Origin: Phoenix dactylifera
Taxonomy: Eukaryota; Streptophyta; Magnoliopsida; Arecales; Arecaceae
Direction of reading: 5' to 3'
DNA length: 64,000 bases
Assembly (NCBI RefSeq): GCF_009389715.1
Contig: NC_052397.1
Location: 11,047,595-11,111,594, forward strand
This document shows positions 23,020 to 31,930 of this stretch, in pieces. Under the pieces are notes generated by a model. It searched no databases. It saw only the letters and a list, made by a program, of their open reading frames with translations, and was not told where the DNA came from. Each line of letters opens with the position of its first letter. Position 1 is the first letter of the stretch. The translations under genes and the position numbers were made by a program.

Positions 23020-24100
23020 CTACTTATGTAAGTTTGACATTCGCTTGAGCCATTCAATTCGAAGATTGGTATCTCGGAGTGCCATAAACATCTCTCGATG
23101 TTCTCTTTTAAGGAGCACCTCAGCAGCAATCAAAAGCAGTTCAGGTTGTGCTACCATCTCAGGCATCATATGCACTACGTCCATCACCTCATCGATACTA
23201 CGTCCAGGTTTATCAATCATCTTGGATGGCACTGTACTTTTCTTCTCCACTGCATCAATAAGACGACTCAATTGCTGAGATAGTTGTGCAGCACCCCCAA
23301 CCCTTCTTGCATTTCTTATCATGCAAAGTAGAGCTAACTCTTTTCTTTCCTCTCTCTTGGATAGCATCAGATGCAAGAGTAAGGTTAACATTAAAATTAT
23401 CAGTGGGAACATCATCAATTTTATATGCAATCATATGATGGTCCTCATCTGAGTCACCTAAGCCCTCAAATGTATCATTATTAACCCCATCCAACCTCTC
23501 ATATACTTCAATTGTGTCCTCAACATCCTCCTGCACCAGTAAAGCTGGTGCCCAGGCCCCCTCCCCAGTGGCATTAGTACCTCTAAATAACCTATCCAAT
23601 TTTATTGCATGTTGTAGACCACGTTCTCGAAACTTAGCTGCATCAGGAATCTCCTGCAAGTTAACAATATATAGTTGTCAATAGTAGTTTATAGGTTAGT
23701 ATAAAAAATCTTACAAATATTAAACTAGTGGCACGTGTACCTGCAATTTTTTTTCCCACCATGCATTTGGTGCATCTATTGTATTTCTAACAGGATCCCA
23801 TCCAAGTCTTGTTTCCTTTCCCACCAATTTCATCCAAATGCTCCAATTTGCTTTCAGGTTATCCCACTTATTTTTAAATTTTTTGTAGTCATATTGATTT
23901 CCAGTCTTCTTATTGAATTTCTTAATTATATTGGCCCACCCTAACCTATTGAAATGTGTTCCTGGGCGATTACCAGCTTCAACTTTACTAATACATATAT
24001 CGATAAACTCCTCTATCAATTTTTCATTCCAAATGGCCTTCCTCTTCTTCTCATCTTGGGTTGATGGACCAGCAAGGGTATGTTGGCTCTTCTTAGACAT
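23020..24100 (-). pseudogene. Harbinger ORF1: Myb/SANT-like DNA-binding protein, one frameshift
   Basis: This is the DNA-binding partner that Harbinger transposases need for nuclear import and end recognition. Exon 1 (24100-23741) starts MSKKSQHTLAG and carries the Myb/SANT-like domain: WNEKLIEEFIDICISKVEAGN, HFNRLGWANIIKKF and KFKNKWDNLKANWSIW. An intron, 23740-23654, has GT-AG borders in phase 0. Exon 2 begins EIPDAAKFRERGL and reads to about 23300. There the frame changes: the C-terminal part, VGGAAQLSQQLSRLIDAVEKK ... LKRMSNLHK, continues in another frame to the stop at 23020. A one-base indel in the G-rich run 'aagggttgggggtgc' explains it. It lies upstream of, and in the same orientation as, the transposase, the usual arrangement. 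Confidence 0.86.
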
Positions 24101-25530
24101 TTGTTCTTCTTACAATGCAACAACAAAGACATGAAATATTTTGTCAATCATAAGTCATGATTTCAACCATATGAATAAAACACCTTGTAAAGCATATTAG
24201 AAAAACAATGAGATATTAGACAAGGCATGCAATAAGAGGCAATTATTTGATAGAACTATAAGCATTTTCACCAGCTTGCACAGTTCTTAAATGGATCTCA
24301 GGCTTTACTGGTTTCGTCTATGTTCTTGACCATTTTTAGGCTAGTCTTAGAAGACCCATGTACTCTTTATTGTATACTTTCTCTGTATTTGGTCAAGCTA
24401 GTCTTCTTAATAGAACTCTATGTCTAATGAATGTCAATTATTTGATAGAATCAAGGATTTGATGGATGGCTATTATGATACTAAATAAAGAAATTGCCAT
24501 TACCATGTATAAACTTACTCTTCCCATTCCTACCTAGGTAGCAGCATTTTTGCCATGATCTCAGGAAAAATTTGCCTACGTACCATGATCTCCTTTCTTT
24601 TTAAATTTCAACTTCCAGATCTTGTAGGACTCTCTTTCTATTGGAAATAAGATCAGATTAATAGGAACATTTATTACCTTATTTATCTCCAGTATCTCGA
24701 TTTTATATTGTAAATCCATTAGCACCTACAGGTTCTTTTCCTTTTAACTCTCAGAACATGCTCATATGATTCTGTAATAAATATAAAAATTGATTATTTC
24801 TAAAGGAATAAAAGTAATAGCGCACCGAGATTTCTCTTAAAAAAATTGTGAGATTGTTTGGAAATTCCCAATGCTCGGATCATGAAGACTAAAGTTGAAT
24901 CATGTAATGGTTACGTTGTATGCACATTATTTGTCAGATTAATAAGGTCCAGGGGGCATGTCTCGTAATTACGATCGAGATGAATGAGAGGGATGGCATC
25001 AGTAAACTATTTCACTAAATTAGAAAACCTGTGCCTAACTGCACTATAAACCTGTGCCTAACTGCACTTTGTTGCTTGCACTAACTACGCTCAGGCCAAA
25101 ACATATTACATTGTCAAGTTCCCAATATTAGCCAAATACGATGTTGAGTACCCAATATCTTCTTGGCAATATTGGAAGCATTAGTAACAATAGTATGCAC
25201 CACTAAAATGACAATAAGGTGTAAGATCTTTTAATTAAAACATGCTTCAATATTCATCAAATGTCCATTCTTGGAATCACTAGCAGTGAATTTTGTTGAA
25301 GAATGACAATGTAAGTAGTAATTTGGACTTTAAGTCAAAAGTATAAGCATAAAATATTTTGGCTAATTAAGAATAAAAAGGAGTATTCTTACTTCTTAAA
25401 GCTTCAAAGTGCAATGGAGATTGCAAATTTCTGAGCCACTAGGTGATAGTACCTGACAGAAAATGATCCAATCATAAGTTAGAAGGCAACAATAATATTA
25501 TCAAACTCCATTAAAATTCTAAATACAAAT
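24101..25530. other. Noncoding interior of the Harbinger element
   Basis: AT-rich DNA upstream of ORF1 with no reading frame of note. 'cctgtgcctaactgcac' is duplicated in tandem at about 25029-25075. This is presumably the promoter side of ORF1; no motif is strong enough to call. Confidence 0.45.
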
Positions 25531-25534
25531 CTAT

Positions 25535-26110
25535 CTTTCTCTCTGTAACAGAGAGAGGAAAAACTTGGTCCACCCGAAGAGAGAGGAAAAATTTGGTCCA
25601 CCCGAACCACAGAGGGAAATCTCTCTCTCTGTAACAGAGATTTCTCTCTCTGTTCTCTCTCTCTCCCTTTGTAACAGAGAGGGAAAAGAGCTCGCCGTTC
25701 CACCAGAACTCCCTCCCTGCAACAGAGAGAGGATCTCGCGGTCCACCGTGGACCGCGAGATCATTAAGCGTACAGAGAGAGGATCTCTCTGTGTTATAGA
25801 GAGAGATCCTCTCTCTCTGTAACAGAGAGAGATCCTCTCTCTCTGTAACAGAGAGAGATCCTCTCTCTGTAAGGGGAGGCACCGTGGACCGTGGTGGTGC
25901 GGTCCACGGTGTCGCGGCTTGAGCATGGACCGAGGATCTCTCTGTAACAGAGAGAGATCCTCCCTCTGTAACATGCGATCATGGTCACCCGTGGACCGCG
26001 AGAGAGGAGGCATCGTGGACCGCAATGCTGCAGTCCACGGTGTCGCGGCTACAGCCTGGACCGCGATGCCGTGGTCCAGGGGTGGTTCTTCGTGGTCCAT
26101 GCTCGAGGAG
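25535..26110. repeat. Hairpin-forming CTGTAACAGAGAG array in the Harbinger right end
   Basis: The word TCTCTGTAACAGAGAGA, itself nearly palindromic, occurs about ten times between 25550 and 25980, often joined by 'gatcctctct'. Interspersed are 'ggtccaccgtggaccgcgag' palindromes (25740-25770, 25880-26050). The long Ser/Arg/Leu-rich frames here on both strands are products of the repeat, not genes. Confidence 0.85.
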
Positions 26111-26567
26111 GACTGGCCGCGAGGTTGATGATTAAAAAAAAAAAAAAAACAATACATTGATTTTGGAAGGTGCAGAGAAGGATTAAATTTTTTTTTATTC
26201 TAAAATGTAGTTCAAGGGATGCATACAAAAATTGAAAAAAAAATACCTTCTCTTACGGAAAGGAGTCTGACGGCTAGGGTTCTTGGCTCAAGCAGATTTT
26301 TTAGGTTTATAAAGGGGCAAGCTATGTAATTATTATATTTTAATGTGGGCATTTTTGTCAAAAATAGAGCTTTCCGAAAAAGCTGAAACAGCTTCCTCCC
26401 AAAAGCTCCAAATTGGAGCTTCTGCCAAAAAGCTGTTTTCAGCTTCCCGCAAAAGCTGAAACAGCTTCTTGGAAATTTTACCAAACACACTTTTTTCCCT
26501 AAAAGTACTTTTGGAGGGCCAGAAAGTGCTTTTTGGCCCTCCAAAAGCTCCCCCAAACAGGGCCTAA

Positions 26568-27690
26568 GTGCATAGCTGTAAGAATATTCAATACTTTTTT
26601 TGGCTCCTCTAAATCTTGAATATGCTGATCATTATTTTTGTCCACATTGATTTGGAGAAGATATCCACTTTCTCTGCTAAGAGTTTCTAGTTGTATCACA
26701 CTGTCTTCCTGTTCATGATCTCCTAAAAATCTTCCTCAATCGTATAATACTTGATGCAAGACTTTTAATAGATATAATTCGTGCTATTCAATTTTTCGAT
26801 CCTAATGAGAGACATGATAGTACACACTAACATTGATGTATAGTGAACTACTAGAAGCTCTTTAACTATATCGAGCTACGAATATACGAATCACTAGTCA
26901 TAAAGGATATAGCTCTAATACCATATAGAATTGCATACTTTTTGATATAAATCGACATGTTGGTCCTAGATCCAAAACAAGGATAAATTAAATGAACCAA
27001 CAACAATAGAAGAAAAATATAAAAAATATTAGAGAGAGGAGAAAGAATTTTTATTCAAAGAAAATATTTGAAAACCAAAATATAGATTCCCTCTAATACA
27101 CCTCACACAAGAAATTTTCCTCAACAAAAAGCCTCACATTACTATCCCCTTACAAAAGTTGAATTAAAAAAAGCTGACATCCAAGAGTCTTCCCATTGTA
27201 GTTTGATTGTCTATTGAACCTAAGGCTCAACCTAACTAACATGAACCAATATGATCATTAGTTAGAATTATTTAATTAATATCTTGGAGTTCATGATGCT
27301 TTTAACATAATCCTCTATAACAAGTTAGAAGAAACTTTGAAACTAGATTGTGTTTTTGAAAGGCACTGGATGCAATTTTTATTGTACCACAAAAAGTTAC
27401 AATCCACCAAAGTTTTTTGTATCTTTGCCCTTGAAATGCTATAACAGCACAGGTCCTTACTCAAAAAAGCTAGTCGAAATATATTATTTGGTTCTTTGGC
27501 CCCATATAAATATTCAAAATTTACCAAATGCATAGCCGATGAGAGAGTAAATACATGATCGCATAGATCCTTACATACTTCCCCCATTTAAGCTAACAAC
27601 CTTACCAAGCTAAAAGTCCAAATCTATTCACAAGTACGACAAATCCAATCACAAACACCACTATCAACTCATGGCCAACTCAAATGGGCA
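26568..27690. other. Decayed DNA with a copia primer-binding-like site
   Basis: 'ctctaataccatat' near 26903 resembles the minus-strand form of the plant copia primer-binding site (TGGTATCAGAG), followed by LTR-like AT-rich sequence with 'tttttattcaaagaaaa'. This suggests the 5' end of an old minus-oriented copia element. No coding remnant is clear, and the frames at 27315-27587 are unsupported. Confidence 0.35.
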
Positions 27691-27696
27691 GAAGTT

Positions 27697-28695
27697 GAAC
27701 TGTTAAGAGGGGCAGGAATACTATTGGCCGATCTTGCGAAAGGACGTGGTCAGTTCATCAAGTGGTGTGACCGATGTCAACGCCATTCAAATACCCAACA
27801 ATGACCAGCGGTGCCACTGACGCCGATCAACGCCCCTTGCCTGTTCGCGCAATGGGGGACCAACATCCTTAAACTTTTTTTGGTGGCAACTGGGCAGCAC
27901 AAGTTCCTCTTTGTAACGGTAGACTACTTCACCAAATAGGCAGAAGCTGAACTAGTGGCTCGGACTACCTAGGTGAAAGCACGAGACTTCATCTGGTAGA
28001 CCATTATTTGCAGGTTCGGGCTCCCCTGGGCAATCATCACAGATAACGGGCGTTGGTTCGACAATGCTAAATTCAAAAAGTAATGTACCGAGCTCGGAAT
28101 CAACCACCGATTTACTTTGGTGGCGCACCCCCAGTTTAATGGAGAGGCCGAAGTGACTAACCGAACAACCCTACAGGAACTAAAGGTGAGCTGGATCGAA
28201 CGAAAGGGTTATGGGCTGAAGAGCTCTACAATGTTTTGTTGGCATATCGAACAACGTCTCAAGTTCATACTAGGGAGATGCCCTTTAACCTTGCCATTGG
28301 AACAAAGGCAATAATCACACTTGAGATCAGACTTTCATCGTTTCGGATAGAAAGTTTTGACGACTAGACAAATTTAGATCAGCTCCGGGTCAACCTCGAC
28401 ATATTGGAAGAAACTAGAGAATGAGCTCAAATCCATGTGGCGGGTGTACCGGCAAAAAACAGCTCAGTACTACAACTCAAGGCTCAAAGGCAAGCTATTC
28501 CAACCTAGTGATCTCGTCTTAAGAAAGACTGAAGCGTTCCAACCAGGAGAGCTTGAAAAGTTGAGCCCAAATTGGGAAGACCCATACTGAATAGCCGAAG
28601 CTATGCGATCGGGAGCGTATAGACTAGAGCAGCTCAAACAGCATTCTGATCCCATAGACTTCGAACTCGACAACCTTTACATCTATTATCAGTAA
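27697..28695 (+). pseudogene. Ty3/gypsy integrase remnant
   Basis: Translation with frameshifts gives EYYWPILRKD, then FIKWCDRCQRH (the HHCC zinc region), then FAQWG, FLFVTVDYFTK, FGLPWAIITDNGRWFDNAKF and HPQFNGEAEVTNR (the integrase core). It ends with a tail like KLSPNWEDPY...YRLEQLKQHSDPID...NLYIYYQ before the stop near 28695. Together these mark the C-terminal half of a gypsy polyprotein. At least six stops interrupt it, several in place of an expected Trp (TK*AEA for TKWAEA). No reverse transcriptase remains upstream, so this is a truncated, long-dead copy. Confidence 0.85.
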
Positions 28696-28839
28696 GGTTC
28701 ATTGTAGTCTAAGCTTATTTCTAATAAAAATCCACTTATTCTCTTTGTCTTTGAAATCGGATGACTATTGCAACTGTACTCGACTTGGGACACCCCGGGA
28801 ATGCTTAAGCCCCACCAAAGGAGACACCCCAGGGACGCC

Positions 28840-29515
28840 AGGGGCCTTCTTAAGACCGAGCCTATTCAAAATTCTTCTAGGCTCATAGTCCAGAGATGAA
28901 CAACTAAGGGGCCACCCGGAGCTGACTCGAAACTTTTTTCAACCGAGCCCACTCGAAAATTTCTCTAGGACCATAGTCTAGAGATGAACAACAAAGGAGA
29001 CAACCCATGCCGACCAAGGACCTCCTCAAGCTGAGTTCATTTAGAATCTCTCTCTTGCTCCATATATGACCAACAAAAGAGACACCCTAAGCAACCTAGG
29101 ACCTTTCTCAAGTCAAGCTCACTCAGAATCTCTCCAGAGCAAAACTCCATAGATGACCAACAAAGGGGACACCCTTGGCTGACCTGGGACCTCTTGAAGC
29201 CGAACTCACTCAGAATCCCTCTGGAGCAAGACTCTAGAAATGACCAATAAAGGAGACACCCCAGGATGACCTGGGACGTCCTCAAGCCGAGCTCACTCGG
29301 AATCCCTCTAAAGCAAGACTCCAGGTATGACCAACAAAAAAGACCAATCCAGGCCGACCTGAAACCTCCTCAAGCCGAGCTCACTCAGAATTCCTTTGAA
29401 ACCTAAGTCCGGAGAATATCAATAGAGGAGACAATCTGAGCCGACCTGGGACCTCCTCAAGCTGAGTTAAACTCCCAATTTCTTGGGAGCTGAACTCCAG
29501 GAAGATTGACTGAGA
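28840..29515. repeat. 87-bp minisatellite downstream of the gypsy remnant
   Basis: The marker 'gaccaacaaa...gacaccc' occurs at 29068, 29155, 29242 and 29329 (period 87 bp). More diverged units run left to about 28840 and right to about 29515, giving some seven or eight in all. Each unit includes 'gacctcctcaagccgagctcactcagaatc'-type words. It probably belongs to the 3' untranslated or LTR part of the gypsy element. Confidence 0.85.
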
Positions 29516-30540
29516 AGCTGAGCTCTACACCGCTCCTTCCTAGATGAAATTAAACGTAAGGGAAAGAGTTCAGTGCAACAACCCGAACTAAAACCAAGAA
29601 ATGAACAAGTAAGGATAGTCAGGGACTTTGAAAATTTTCTTTACTTTTATTGTCTTTTGGTATATATATTTACCTTATTAGAAGGCGAGCAAAAAGAGGC
29701 TACAAGAAAAGATCGAAACTTGGGCGATGACCTAACTCAAGTAAAGAAAACAAACAACAAGAACAAAAACTGAAGTCATGTTCTTTAAAAAATTCTTTAC
29801 TTTCATTAATTTTGAGTTTTACACTTATCTCAACAAAAGTCGAAAAAGAGAGTACATTAAGCTTTGTTTACCTAAGCAAAAGAAGAAAAAACAAAAAAGA
29901 TGGAAAGGTAGGATTTCACTCCTCGCCTTCCCAACCTTCGCCGCTGCCAAGGTTGCCATCGCCACCGCCGATCTCACCCTCCTCAAGGTCGTCGCCATCT
30001 CCATAGCTATTGTTGCCGTTGCTGTTAGCCCCGCCTTCTTCGCGGCCTTCCCCGCCCTCGCCTTTGCCGACGACGTCGTCGTCGAGGCTGTAGTAGTCCA
30101 TCCTCGAGACGAGCCATTGAGCTCGAAGCTCAGCATTTGTTGAAGCCCTTATTGAAGGCATCGGTCACGTTCTACAAGGTCTCCCAAGGGTCGTCAAAGC
30201 TGAATTGGACTTTTTGGATTGACCCATCCTGGAAAGTAGGTCTTAGAGGAGCGAGCAGGAGTTGAAGGGCCCTACTCGGAAGCTAACAAGCTCGGACTTG
30301 ACCAAGCCAAGCCACGAGCCTTGGGGGGAGACCAGCGTGGAGATATAGCGGTAGCAGAAGGTTGGGTGAGGACAACCCCTTCCGGAGGAGCCGATCTCAT
30401 TGGCGACACAACCTCAACCTCAGGGTCGAGCTCCATAGTCCCCCAAGGTACCTCAAGAAAGACTTCAAGAACCAAAGCCTTAGCAGAGAAAGGAGAGAGT
30501 CGCAGTGTCTAATTTAGATAGTTAAACAAGGAGAGTAGAA
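29516..30540. other. Probable gypsy-derived noncoding block with a GC-rich segment
   Basis: 29920-30130 is GC-rich and made of imperfect 'gccgccgatctcaccctcctc' and 'gacgacgtcgtcgtcgag' repeats. It gives Gly/Glu-rich or Ala-rich frames on both strands. No conserved domain was recognised. It may be the leader or gag region of another gypsy copy, but this is a guess from context. Confidence 0.3.
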
Positions 30541-30866
30541 ATGATGCTAAGAGGTATCTGCTAACTAATTTTTCTTCAAATCTCTCTCTATCTTTAGCAG
30601 AGAAAGGACCTTTTCTTGCGGCTAGGATCTGCCAACCAAGAGATGCTTATCAACTAATAACTAAACCGCAAGTCTGCATTAATGAACAATTTAATCATCG
30701 GAGACTGTTTCTGGAGAAACACAGTTCTGCAACACTCAACAAGACTCAAGGAGAATGAACAAGACAAGGCTAAAATCGATAAAAATTAAAAAAAAAAAGA
30801 ATAATCCGTTGCAAAAACAAATATAGAAGAGAACTTTTGATCCAATAGTCCAAATGGACAATCATG
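30541..30866. other. Downstream flank of the snoRNA cluster, with a stable hairpin
   Basis: CTTGCGG at 30615-30621 pairs perfectly with CCGCAAG at 30666-30672, with further pairing inside. A second short hairpin (actgtttct...agaaacacagt) lies near 30704-30726. A two-hairpin layout recalls H/ACA RNAs, but I found no convincing H or ACA box on either strand, so no RNA gene is called. Confidence 0.35.
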
Positions 30867-30946
30867 TATGCATCAGATAATAAGCGGAGTGTAAATCCAC
30901 ACAACCACTTCAGTGTGTAGGATAAGATAATTGCATCAATTGCCAT
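30867..30946 (-). ncRNA. C/D-box snoRNA, dual 25S rRNA guide (copy 1)
   Basis: Minus-strand order: GGCA (30944-30941), box C-like TTGATGC (30939-30933), guide CTTATCCTACAC (30926-30915), box D' CTGA (30913-30910), guide CTCCGCTTATT (30889-30879), box D CTGA (30876-30873), then TGCA. The first guide is complementary to GTGTAGGATAAG and the second to AATAAGCGGAG. Both are conserved stretches of plant 25S rRNA, and both sit just upstream of a D-type box, as 2'-O-methylation guides require. Box C departs from RUGAUGA and the terminal stem is short (GCA/UGC). The copy at 31053-31136 keeps the same guides, which supports function. The rRNA matches are from memory. Confidence 0.75.
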
Positions 30947-31052
30947 TCCTCCAGAATTCTAAACAAATTTCAAAGCTTGCAATCTTGCAAAAATGTTAGC
31001 ATATCGAGTAAAACTAATGAAAACATGACTCAAGAGTGCAGTAGTAAGAAGA

Positions 31053-31136
31053 GGGGCATCAGCTAATAAGCGGAGTTTTAGTCCACACAACATTTCGGCG
31101 TGTAGGATAAGATTTCACAATCACATCACTTGCCAA
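31053..31136 (-). ncRNA. C/D-box snoRNA, dual 25S rRNA guide (copy 2)
   Basis: A paralogue of the snoRNA 190 bp downstream. Minus-strand order: stem GGCA (31134-31131), box C GTGATGT (31129-31123), guide CTTATCCTACAC (31111-31100), box D' CCGA (31098-31095), guide CTCCGCTTATT (31075-31065), box D CTGA (31062-31059), stem TGCC (31058-31055). The terminal stem GGCA/UGCC is perfect. Sequence outside the guides and boxes has drifted, while both guides are identical between copies, a pattern expected from selection on the guides. Predicted targets are two sites in 25S rRNA. Confidence 0.8.
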
Positions 31137-31199
31137 CTTAACAAATTTTGTTCTTAATACATGAATTTTTTGCTGCAAAAAATAGGAATTTCGAGTGGA

Positions 31200-31330
31200 C
31201 CATTTGACACCAAAGCAACCGAGTCTTATGCATTGGGCTGGTAAGCCAACCATTTAGCTCTCTGCACCCGTTATATCTCCCCAGACAAAGAATAAAACCA
31301 TCTGAGAAGAGAGTAAGTGGTGCAATTCCT
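31200..31330 (-). other. Possible structured RNA between snoRNAs
   Basis: On the minus strand GCACC (31323-31319) pairs with GGGTGC at 31269-31264, and CTTCTCAGA (31309-31301) pairs fully, counting G-U pairs, with TCTGGGGAG (31285-31277), leaving a pocket between the stems as in H/ACA RNAs. The plus strand cannot form the upper stem fully. A second hairpin, GGTTGG-ctta-CCAGCC, follows near 31245-31230. No clear H (ANANNA) or ACA box was found, so this stays a candidate. Confidence 0.3.
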
Positions 31331-31386
31331 TTGCTACAAAGCTTATATAACCAAAAAAAAAAAAAAAACTATCACAAGATTAAAAA

Positions 31387-31489
31387 GTGGTGTCAGTCGA
31401 TAGCTCAGTAGATGCGTATTTAATCAAAGACACAAAATAGATCTCAGATGTCCAGACATAGAAAATTTTCGGCATCTTCATCATACCAT
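31387..31489 (-). ncRNA. C/D-box snoRNA, 18S rRNA guide
   Basis: Minus-strand order: TGGT (31488-31485), a perfect box C ATGATGA (31484-31478), guide CTATGTCTGGAC (31461-31450), box D' CTGA (31447-31444), box D CTGA (31396-31393), then CACCA. Flanking UGGU/ACCA forms a terminal stem with one unpaired base. The guide is complementary to GTCCAGACATAG, which occurs in plant 18S rRNA in the conserved '...CCAGGTCCAGACATAG' segment; the guide starts two bases upstream of D'. No target was recognised for the region upstream of box D. Another CTGA at about 31404-31407 could be the true box D. Confidence 0.72.
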
Positions 31490-31551
31490 ATCAACAAACA
31501 CTTTATATGAAATTAAATAAGATAAGTTAAGAGAAACAATAAGGAAATACC

Positions 31552-31657
31552 GATCTCTCAGATGCGTTCCTTGAAACAAGGAAGGCAGAGATTGCAGACA
31601 TTCAACATGGCATCAGTTTCTGACCGCCCGTCTGCTTCGAATCTCATCATCGAGAGT
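31552..31657 (-). ncRNA. U43: C/D-box snoRNA resembling U43 (18S rRNA guide)
   Basis: Minus-strand order: stem UCUC, perfect box C ATGATGA (31650-31644), guide GACGGGCGGT (31632-31623), box D' CAGA (31622-31619), later CTGATGCC (a possible C'), box D CTGA (31561-31558), stem GAGA. The guide is complementary to ACCGCCCGTC, the universal segment near the 3' end of small-subunit rRNA. The run GACGGGCGG-N-CAGAAACTG is, from memory, the hallmark of U43/SNORD43, which directs 2'-O-methylation of a C in that segment (C1703/1705 in human numbering). It is the first RNA after the promoter. The 29-codon frame over the same bases is coincidental. It is longer (about 105 nt) than animal U43. Confidence 0.87.
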
Positions 31658-31784
31658 TCAAAAGATTAGAAGGAGAAGAAGAAGAAGAAAGAGAAATAGA
31701 TACACAAAAGAAAATAGAGATTTTTGATGAAGAAAAGAGCCACAGGAAGACGAGAGGGAGAGGAATGGGAGGCTGCAACGTCCG

Positions 31785-31930
31785 GCAGGGGTTTAAAAAG
31801 GGCTTCCCCCTTTGAGCCCTAAAACACGAACAAGGGTTCGATGCCAAGGGTATCCAGCCGCATTCTGAAGACCAGAAGCACTGGGCTGTAGTATGATGCT
31901 CCAAATTTTGGGCTCAAAACGGGCCAGATT
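31785..31930 (-). promoter_or_regulatory. Candidate promoter of the snoRNA cluster
   Basis: Upstream of the first snoRNA lie two Site II elements (TGGGCT on the plus strand at 31882-31887 and 31909-31914) and a GGGCC at 31921-31925. A telo-box-like CCCTAAAA follows near 31819-31826, then a TATA-like TTTTTAAA (minus) at 31799-31792. Site II plus telo-box is a known combination in plant snoRNA and ribosomal-protein promoters. Their order and distance (about 130-270 bp before the U43-like RNA) fit minus-strand transcription. Confidence 0.6.

Larger units (their letters stand above)
19894..26564 (-). mobile_element. Complete PIF/Harbinger element
   Basis: The ends are inverted repeats: GGCCCTATTTGGGGAGCT at 19894 and, reading inward on the minus strand from 26564, GGCCCTGTTTGGGGGAGCTT. 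The trinucleotide TAA is duplicated at 19891-19893 and 26565-26567, the 3-bp TWA target of this superfamily. The element is 6.67 kb and carries both expected genes on the minus strand: a DDE_Tnp_4 transposase (21411-22773) and a Myb/SANT-like ORF1 (23020-24100). It also carries a 138-bp AT-rich array near the left end and a hairpin-rich array near the right end. Each gene has one apparent single-base frameshift, so this copy is probably non-autonomous. Confidence 0.92.

Noticed and set aside
25531..26157. 208-codon minus-strand frame rich in Leu/Arg/Ser
   Set aside because: It is a translation of the hairpin repeat array; frames of similar length exist on both strands.
29900..30160. Acidic Gly/Glu-rich minus frame
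   Set aside because: Composed of trinucleotide-like repeats and Ala-rich in the alternative frame; no family recognised.
30600..30730. Two-hairpin structure as an H/ACA snoRNA
   Set aside because: The hairpin is strong but there is no H box, no ACA end, and the second hairpin is too short.
31390..31420. tRNA-like words 'tagctcagtagatg'
   Set aside because: No cloverleaf, acceptor stem or T-loop around it; the bases belong to the 3' part of a C/D snoRNA candidate.
31647..31904. 85-codon minus frame over the snoRNA promoter
   Set aside because: It covers promoter motifs and the start of the U43-like RNA, with no homologous domain.
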